DNA of 16,599 nucleotides, taken from JALRAP01 sp046302815. Lineage in GTDB: Bacteria > Bacteroidota > Bacteroidia > AKYH767-A > OLB10. This document shows, one piece after another, positions 1-9,500 of the stretch. Both the position numbers and the translations under genes were made by a program. The first letter of the stretch is position 1; each line of letters begins with the position of its first letter. The stretch is from the NCBI GenBank assembly GCA_046302815.1, contig JBKCHO010000084.1, positions 1 to 16,599 of the forward strand, read 5' to 3'. The notes under the pieces were generated by a model. That model was not told the DNA's origin. It made no database searches and saw only the letters and a list, made by a program, of their open reading frames with translations.

Positions 1-1
1 T

Positions 2-517
2 TACTCGGGAACGGGGTCGTTCACCGTCGGTGCGGGAGCCTATTCATACACCGTCACCGATGCAAACGGATGTACTGCCGTTACCAACATCAACATATCG
101 GAGCCTACGCTGTTGACTTCGGCTGCCACCCCTTCACCTGCACTCTGTAACGGTGCTGCAACAGGCAGCGTGGTGGTGACCGGTGCCGGTGGCACTGCGC
201 CCTACTCGGGCATAGGAACATTCACCGGCCTTGCCGCTGGCTCTTACTCCTACACCGTTACCGATGCCAACGGTTGTACTTCCGTGGTCAACGCCACGGT
301 AACCGAACCCGCTTTGCTTACCGCGGCTTCTTCATCAGGCGCGATAGCCTGTTTCGGCGGAACCACTTCCGTGAGCGTATCGGGTGGTGGTGGAACAGCA
401 CCCTACTCCGGAACGGGATCGTTCACCGTCGGTGCGGGAGCCTATTCATACACCGTCACCGATGCCAACGGATGTACTGCCGTTACCAACATCAATGTGG
501 CACAACCCACTTTACTC
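2..517 (+). repeat. GC-rich repeat units at the 5' edge of the adhesin
   Basis: This stretch holds a partial unit (2-115) and two complete short units (116-517, together 134 residues). Bases 2-93 match 404-495 with only three mismatches that I could find, at an offset of 402. Hand-counted GC in individual 60-base lines here is 55-60%, against 42-47% just downstream. Both copies carry the TVGAGAY/TVTDANGC type of unit, which recurs in diverged form in the units near 1000-1180 and 1860-2050. Confidence 0.9.
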
Positions 518-3500
518 ACCGGAATTTTCAGTTCAACTACAGCATCTTGCGGAAACAGTAACGGAACAATAACAATCAACCCAAGTGGTGGCACATCAGG
601 TTACACATACAGCATCAACAACGGAACCACATCACAGCCTTCTAACACATTCACTGGATTGCTAGCAGGCACATATCCCGTTTTAGTTACTGATGCAAAT
701 GGATGCACAACCATAATCAATGCATCTATCAGCAACACGCTTGCTCCAATAATTTCTAATATAAATACAACAAACAACAACTGCTTCAATTCTAATAACG
801 GATCCATAACCATTAACGCTTCTAGCGGAACTGGAAATCTACAATTCAGTATCGATAACGGAACCACATTCCAATCAGGATCTATATTCAATGGTTTGTC
901 TGCTGGCACTTACAACATCATAGTATCTGACGCATTAGGTTGTTTGGCATCCGCAACTGCGACCATCACACAACCAAATGTCTTGACAAGTTCAACAACT
1001 ACCGGGAGCATCTCATGTTTCAATGGAACCACTACTATAGTAGTAGGTGCTGCAGGGGGCACCTTGCCATATAGTGGAGTGGGAACATACACTGTAGGTG
1101 CCGGTAATTACAATTACACTGTCACAGATGCCAATGGCTGCACTTCAACAACATCAGCAATTGTTTCTCAACCCACTTTGCTTACCATATCTGCAAGCTC
1201 CACTCCAGTTACTTGTAATGGCGGAAACAACGGTTCCGTAACAGTAACCAGCAATGGAGGCACAACGCCTTACTCCGTGTCGGGTTTAACCACCAATCTT
1301 TCAGCTGGAACTTACAATTATATAGTCACTGACGCCAATGGATGCACCGTTTCGACAAATGCTACGGTTAATGAGCCCGGAGCTTTAGTAGCTAATGGCA
1401 CGACTACACCAGCCTCATGTGGCAACAACAATGGATCGGCTAGCGTTTTGGTTTCTGGAGGAACACAAGGCTATACCTACAGCATCAACAACGGATTAAC
1501 ATCCCAAGGAAGTGGGACTTTCTCCAACCTGCTAGCTGGATCATACTCGATTTTAATTACGGATGCAAATGGATGTACAGTTAATGCAATTGTGAATGTT
1601 GCTAATACAAGCTCTCCATCCATCAGCTCCATTTCACAAACACCGAATAGTTGTTTCAATTCAAACAATGGAACTATTCAAATAATAGCAAGCGGAGGAA
1701 CGGGATCTTTGCAGTACAGCATAAATGGAGGAAGCTCATTCCAAACAGGAAACACCTTTTCAAATTTAGCAGCAGGCTCATACAACATAGTAGTGGTTGA
1801 TGCACTTGGATGCCAAACCACATCAACCACAATCCTTACACAACCAGCACCATTATCAGCAACAAACAATGTAACAAACATCGCTTGTTTTGGCGGAACA
1901 GCCTCTGTAAACATTTCAGCTAATGGAGGGACATCTCCTTACTCTGGAACGGGAACTTTTACGGTCACTGCAGGAGCCTATTCATATACTGTGACTGATG
2001 CGAATGGCTGCACAACATCCACATCCATCAACATAACTCAACCGACACTTCTTACAACATCCACATCAACAAACCCTGTTTCATGCAATGGAGGAAGTAA
2101 TGGCTCCTTAATGATATCAGCCATTGGAGGCACAACGCCATACAGCGGAACCGGATCGGTAAACAATTTGGCAGCAGGAAACTACTCGTATGTCATTACA
2201 GATGCAAACGGATGCACATCTACTGCCACTGCCACCATCAACCAACCTCCAGCTTTGTCGGCGACTACAAATTCAACTCCATCCACTTGTGGAAATGCGG
2301 ATGGATCAATTACCATAAATGCAAATGGTGGTGTTTCGCCATACACTTACAACACAACCGGCAGCTATCAAAGTTCGAATCAATTCAACAATGTTTTATC
2401 AGGTAGTTACACCGTAATCGTGCAAGATGCAAATGGATGCACATTTACTACCTCAGTAAATGTGGCCAACCAATCAGCGCCATCCGTCTTGTCCGTTGTC
2501 CCAACAAATGTCACTTGCTACGGCGCAAGCAATGGGTCGGCAACCATAGCAGCTAATGGTGGAACCGGAACTCTTCAATATAGCATTGATAACGGTAGCA
2601 CATTCCAAAACTCGAATACATTCAACAATCTATCTCCAGGAAACTATCAAGTGGTTGTTACGGATGCGAACGGATGCACTGCCATATCGACATTTGTTAT
2701 CAGCCAACCAACTCAATTAAACGCCACATTCAATACGGTAAATACAACCTGCACATCGGCTAATGGAACCATCAGTGTTAATGCCACCGGTGGAACCCCG
2801 GGATATCAATACAGCTTCAACAATGGAGCTTCCTTCCAGAATAATCCAACTTTGTCAGGAATATTATCAGGTACCTACAACATTCTTGTAACGGACATCA
2901 ATGGTTGTTCATCAATAGGCTCAGCGACACTCACCGATGCTCCAGGACCAGTCGTTTCCAATGTTTCCGCCTCCAATATAACTTGTTTCGGATTGATTAA
3001 CGGATCAGCTACAATAAACATCAATGGCGGTTCAAATCCTGTAACTTACTCGTTAAACAGTGGTGCTCCACAGTCAACTGGGATATTCAACAATTTATCC
3101 AACGGTTCCTATACTGTTTTAATAACGGATGCCAATGGATGTACAGCGAATTCAAATTTTAACATCTCTCAACCAACCGCAATAAACGCAAGTTATTCAT
3201 CCATCAATTCCACATGCGGTAATTCTGATGGTTCAATAACCATCGCAGCATCTGGCGGCATTGGAGGCTATACCTATAGTTTGAATAATGGAAGCACCTC
3301 GCAAGGCTCTCCAATATTCAATCTAATGCCGGCTGGCAGCTATAACATACTAATAACAGATGCAAATGGGTGTACTCAAACCATCAGCGCATCTATTAAT
3401 AATTCGGCCGCACCAATTATTCAATCATCTACATCAACAAATATTTCGTGTAATGGATCAGCCAATGGATCTATCACTGTAATATCAACAGGAGGAACAG

Positions 3501-6500
3501 GTACATTAGTTTATAATCTAAACGGAGGACCATCACAAACTAGTGGGGTCTTCAATAACCTTGGACCGGGCACTTATACGATTTCGGTTTCAGACAACAA
3601 CGGATGCACAGCATCAACACAAGCTACTATTAGTCAACCCTCGGTGTTAGTAGCAACTGGATCGAGCACATCATCTACATGCGGAAACAACAACGGCAGC
3701 CTCAACTTCACAGCACAAGGTGGAACAGCTCCATTCTCTTATTCGTTGAACGCTGGATCATCCCAAAGCTCCAACTCCTTTAACAACTTAGTGCAGGGAA
3801 CATACACCCTTCTGGTAACTGATGCCAACGGTTGCACCACATCATTACAGACCCAAGTAGCAGGAGCTCCAGGCCCCATACTCACCCAAGGAGTCGCAAC
3901 CAATATCACATGCAATGGCCTTTCAAACGGAAGTATTCAAATCGTTTCTACTGGTGGTACCGCTCCGATCCAATACAGCATCAATGGTGGAACAACCTAC
4001 TCAAGCACTTCCAGTTTCCAAAATCTTGGACCTGGTTCGTACAATTTGATGATAACCGATGCAAATGGCTGCACATCTGTTTCGTCTACAACTATCTCGC
4101 AACCTTTGGCCTTGGGGTTAACTGCATCGACTACAAATTCTACTTGCGGTCAATCAGATGGCTCTATAATTATATCTGCAAATGGCGGAACCACGCCTTA
4201 TTCATTCAGCATAAACGGTGGATTAACATATCAACCGATAGCATCATTCAATTCCTTGCCAGCAGGAAGCTACAACCTAGTACTTACAGACGCAAACGGC
4301 TGTTCACTAACAGGCACGACAATTATAAACAATGATGCTGCCCCAACCATTGCATCAAGTACTTCAGATGACATAACCTGTTACGGATTAGGAAACGGTA
4401 CTATTAATATTGTTGCCGCAGGTGGTACTGGCCCTTTGACTTACATACTGAATGGTGGAACCCCTCAAAATTCCGGAGCATACTCGGGACTAGGACCAGG
4501 CATTTACAATATCGTGATTTCTGATATAAATGGGTGTACGACCACGAGTCAGCTTACCATCAACGAACCCCAATTATTGTCGGTAAACGCTACCAATACT
4601 CCAGCAACCTGCGGAAATGCCAACGGCACCATTTCTATTACATCCAATGGAGGCATTTCGCCATATACATACACAATAAACGGCACATCAAATGGCAACT
4701 CCAACTCCATTACTGGAATCGGCCAAGGGGTTTATTCCATTGTTGTAACAGACCAAAACGGCTGTTCCGTGAATACATCAACAAACATCAGCAATATTGC
4801 AGGGCCAACTTTAGCTGCCATTTCTTCGACCAATGTCACTTGTAATGGTCAAAACAACGGAGCCATCAGCATAGCCACAACGGGAGGAACAACACCCATA
4901 CAATATAGCATCAATAACGGTAGCACAAACTCCATTAACTCCTTTTTTGGCAACCTTGCTCCCGGAAACTACTCCGTTCTGGTAACTGATGCCAATGGAT
5001 GTACCACTGCTGGAAACGCACAGATTACTCAACCTACATCCTTATCAATTAATTCAACCTCATCAGCCGCCACATGCGGATCCAATAATGGATCTTTCAA
5101 TGTATCCGCTAATGGAGGAATGCCACCCTATCAATATAGTGGCAATGCAGGTGTTTCCTTTCAGCCATCAGGCAATTTTATTGGTTATGGTCCGGGAAGC
5201 TACAGTATTGTAGTAACAGACGCATCCGGATGCTCAACAAACGGAAATGTTTCTATCAGCAACTCCGCTGCTCCAGTTGTTACTTCCATACCTGTATCCA
5301 ACATCACTTGTAATGGTTATGGTAACGGATCGTTAACTATCAATGTCAACGGGGGTGTTGCACCCATAACTTATTCAATAAATGGTGGTTTTACAACATC
5401 CACCAACAACACTTTCAGCAACCTAGGGCCAGGATCCTACAACATACTAGTTACTGACGGAAATGGATGCACAGGCAGTTCAACAGCGACTATATCTCAG
5501 CCCTCTTCAATCAACATTAATAGCACAACCACCAATGCAAGCTGTGGAAACAGTGATGGAACAGCTACCATATCGGCAACAGGAGGAAGTGGAACCTTGA
5601 ACTACTCATTGAATGGAGGACCCGGGCAAACGCTCGGCAGTTTCACCAATCTTGCGGCGGGCAACTACAATATAATTGTAACCGATCAATCTGGATGTAC
5701 TTCCAGCATAGTCGCATCAGTCAGCAACAATACCGCACCAATCATTTCAAATGTAAATGGCACACCGGTGGATTGCAGTGGAAATTCAAATGGAACCATA
5801 ACCATCAATGCAAATGGAGGAACAGCTCCTCTGACCTACAGCATTGACAACGGAACAAACTATCAGTCATCGCCATTTTTCACCGCTCTATCAGGTGGAA
5901 CATACTCCATTTCGGTATTGGACGCGAACGGATGCTTGGCCACATCCAACATCTCCATAAACGAACCCGTGGCATTGACCATATCAACCTTGCAAACGAA
6001 CACCACATGTGGAAATGCCAACGGCACGATATCATCATTAGCAACCGGAGGTTCCACCCCCTATTCCTACTCTATCAATAACGGAAGCACCAGCCAAACC
6101 ACTGGAAGCTTTGTCGGACTTTCATCGGGTAATTATAGCGTGCTGATAACCGACAACAATGGATGCACGGCAATATCGACGGTAAACATTTCAAATTTGG
6201 CTGGACCTGTGGCACTACTGGCCTTGACAACGAATATCACTTGCTTTGGATTGACAAACGGTTCAATTACTGCAAATGCAACTGGCGGCTCGCAACCTCT
6301 TTACTATAGCTTAAACGGAGGATCAGCACAAAGCTCGAATTATTTTGGAAACCTTGCACAAGGACCATATTCGATTACTATTACCGATGTAAACGGATGT
6401 ACAGCTACAGCCAATTCCAACATCACATCCCCCTCACAAATTAACTTGTCTGTATTCAATTCCAATAGCACATGCGGCAATGCAAATGGTACGATAATAA

Positions 6501-9500
6501 TAAATGCAAGTGGTGGTACAGGAGCACTAAACTACAGTAACAACGGCGGATTGACCTACCAAGCAAATGGCAGCTTTACAGGATTAGGATCTGGCAATTA
6601 CTCCATAGTCGTTACGGATGCCAATGGATGCAGTAGCACCACATCATCTTCAATTGCCGGTGCACCGGGGCCAGTGCTCAGCAACCAAAGCTCAAACAAC
6701 ATCAGTTGCTATAACCAATCGAACGGAAATATTACCGTAACAGCCTCTAATGGAACAGCGCCACTGAGTTACTCCATCTCCTCTGGTCTAACACAACCTA
6801 CCGGCGTTTTCAACAATTTGAGCGCAGGCAACTACACTATCACTGTTACTGATGCCAATGGCTGCTCAGCTGCAACAACGCAATTGCTCACACAGCCCAG
6901 CGCCTTGTTGACATCTATTGCTTCGACTCCCTCAACCTGCCAGAACGGAACAAACGGAAGCGCCAATGTGTCGGTGTCGGGTGGAACAACACCTTACACA
7001 TACACTTGGAGCGGTTCTACTTCCACCACGAACACAGCAAACAATTTGGTGTCTGGGTCATATTCTGTTACTATCACAGATAACAATGGTTGCAGCACCA
7101 ATTTAAATACAACCGTAAATAACATCCCCGGACCAAACATCAACAGCATAACTACTGTTGACAATACTTGTTTCCAATCGAACAATGGAACTGCTATTAC
7201 ACAGATATCCGGAGGTACTGGCCCATTCAACTACGCATTGAATGGAACCCTGAACCAATCATCTGGTTCGTTCACAAATCTTCCTGCAGGTCCTGGATCG
7301 ATAACCGTTTCAGATAATAATGGTTGCACTTCAACTCTAGGATTTGTAATAAGCCAGCCTCAACCTGTTAGTTTGTCAAGTATAGCCGTAAGCTCTACTT
7401 GCGGCAACAGCAATGGCAACATTTCATTTGTCGCCAATGGTGGTACCGCTCCATATACTTATAGTAATAATGGAGGTTTGAGTTACCAGCCTAACCCTGT
7501 CTTTAACAACCTAACTGCGGGCAACTACAACATTTCAGTTATGGATGCCAACGGCTGTACCGCCACATCTACTGATACTATTGGAGATCTTACAGGGCCT
7601 ACTATTGTTTCAAATACATTTGGAAACCCAACCTGCTACAACTCGGGCAACGGAACCATAACCCTTGCTGCTTCCGGAAATGGACCGTTGAATTACAGCA
7701 TAAACAATGGCGTAAACAACCAATCCTCACCGATATTTTCCGGACTCGGCGCAGGGTCCTACAATATCTTGGTAACCGATGTTAACGGATGTACCGTCAC
7801 CACCAACTCCGTTATTACCGAACCAGACCCTCTGATTTCAATCACATCAACCAACCCATCAATTTGCAACAACGGAACCAATGGAAATGCCTCGGTGGCA
7901 GTCCAAGGAGGTACATTACCTTATGTTTACTTATGGAACACAGGAGCGGTCAGTTCATCCATAAGCAATGTGCCAGCCGGAAGCTATACAATTACTGTTA
8001 CTGATGCGAATGGTTGTACTTCTATTCAGAATGCAATTGTTGCCAATATTTCAGGGCCTTCTATATCCACGGTATTAACTTCCGATAATAGCTGCTTCCA
8101 GTCAAACAATGGAGGCGTCTCGATTACGATATCAAGCGGTACAGGTCCATTTAACTTCAACCTAAATGGAACAGCCAATCAATCGAACGGCGTTTTCACA
8201 AACTTACCTGCAGGTCCTGGCAGTATTTTGATTACCGATAACAACGGATGCACAACAACGGCAACATTCGTTATTAATCAACCATCACCTCTGACATTTG
8301 CGTCGCAAAATTCAAGCAGTACATGCGGCAACAACAACGGAGCCCTAAGCCTATCCGGTTCAGGAGGAACATCTCCGTATACCTTTAGCAATAATGGAGG
8401 CACAACATACCAGGCGCAAGGACTCTTCCAAGGGCTGAACGCGGGCAACTATATTGTTTCCATCATGGATGCCAATGGTTGCATTACAAATAACACGGAA
8501 ACCATAAACGACTTAGCCGGTCCAATTCTAACATCCACTGCGATTATCAACCCATCGTGCTTTAACTCCACCGATGGAATTATCACATTAACCGCCAATG
8601 GAAACGGCAACCTGTCGTACAGCATCAACAATGGCGCAAACACACAAACCAATCCTAATTTCCAAAACCTAGTAGCCGGAAATTATTCCATATTGGTTAC
8701 CGACACCAACGGTTGTACAACAACAGGTATTGCAACACTAGTGCAGCCTGATGCCCTCATGGCCTCTACCATCACAAACCCATCCATTTGTGATGGCACA
8801 TCCAATGGAAATGCGGCCGTCTCAACTCAAGGAGGCACACCACCCTACTCCTATTTATGGAACAACGGAACCTCAGCAACTAGCCTTAACAATGTAATAG
8901 CTGGAATTTACACCATTACCATTACGGATAACAATGGCTGTACCTTACAGCAAAGCGTATCCATAGGGAATATTGCCAGCCCCATATTGACCAATCTTTC
9001 AACAACCAACAACACCTGTAATCAACAAGGTGATGGATCTGCAATTGTTTCTGTAACATCAGGAACATCTCCATACAGCTACAGCATCAATGGCGGCACT
9101 ACATCCCAAAACAATGGCGCTTTCCAAAACCTCTTTGCAGGCAATTACACAATTATCATCACAGATGCCAACGGCTGTACAATTGATAGCGCCTTCTATA
9201 TAAACGAACCACTTCCAATATCCGTTAACTTATCGACGATTGGAAGTGTCTGCGGTGGATCAAATGGTTCGATTATTGCAGTGGCAAATGGTGGTACGCC
9301 TCCCTATCAATATAGTAACAACAATGGCGCTACATTCCAAACAGGAAGTTCGTTTGGAAACATGTTAGCTGGAACTTACCCATTGATCATAACGGACTCA
9401 AACGGGTGTATCCTTAACGCTAGCGCAACTGTGACTGATGCTCCTGGACCCGTCTTATCCTCTATTAGTTCTACCAATGCGTCTTGTAATGGATTAGCCG

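Noticed and set aside
113..115. TTG as start of the adhesin
   Set aside because: The frame is open to base 2 and the 37 codons before it are a clear continuation of a repeat unit, so the gene enters from outside the window.
3832..4335. 167-codon open frame on the + strand in another frame of the adhesin
   Set aside because: It is a shadow of the repeat array: its residues (many His, Lys, Trp) reflect shifted Asn/Gly/Thr codons, and no family pattern appears. Similar shadows recur through the array.
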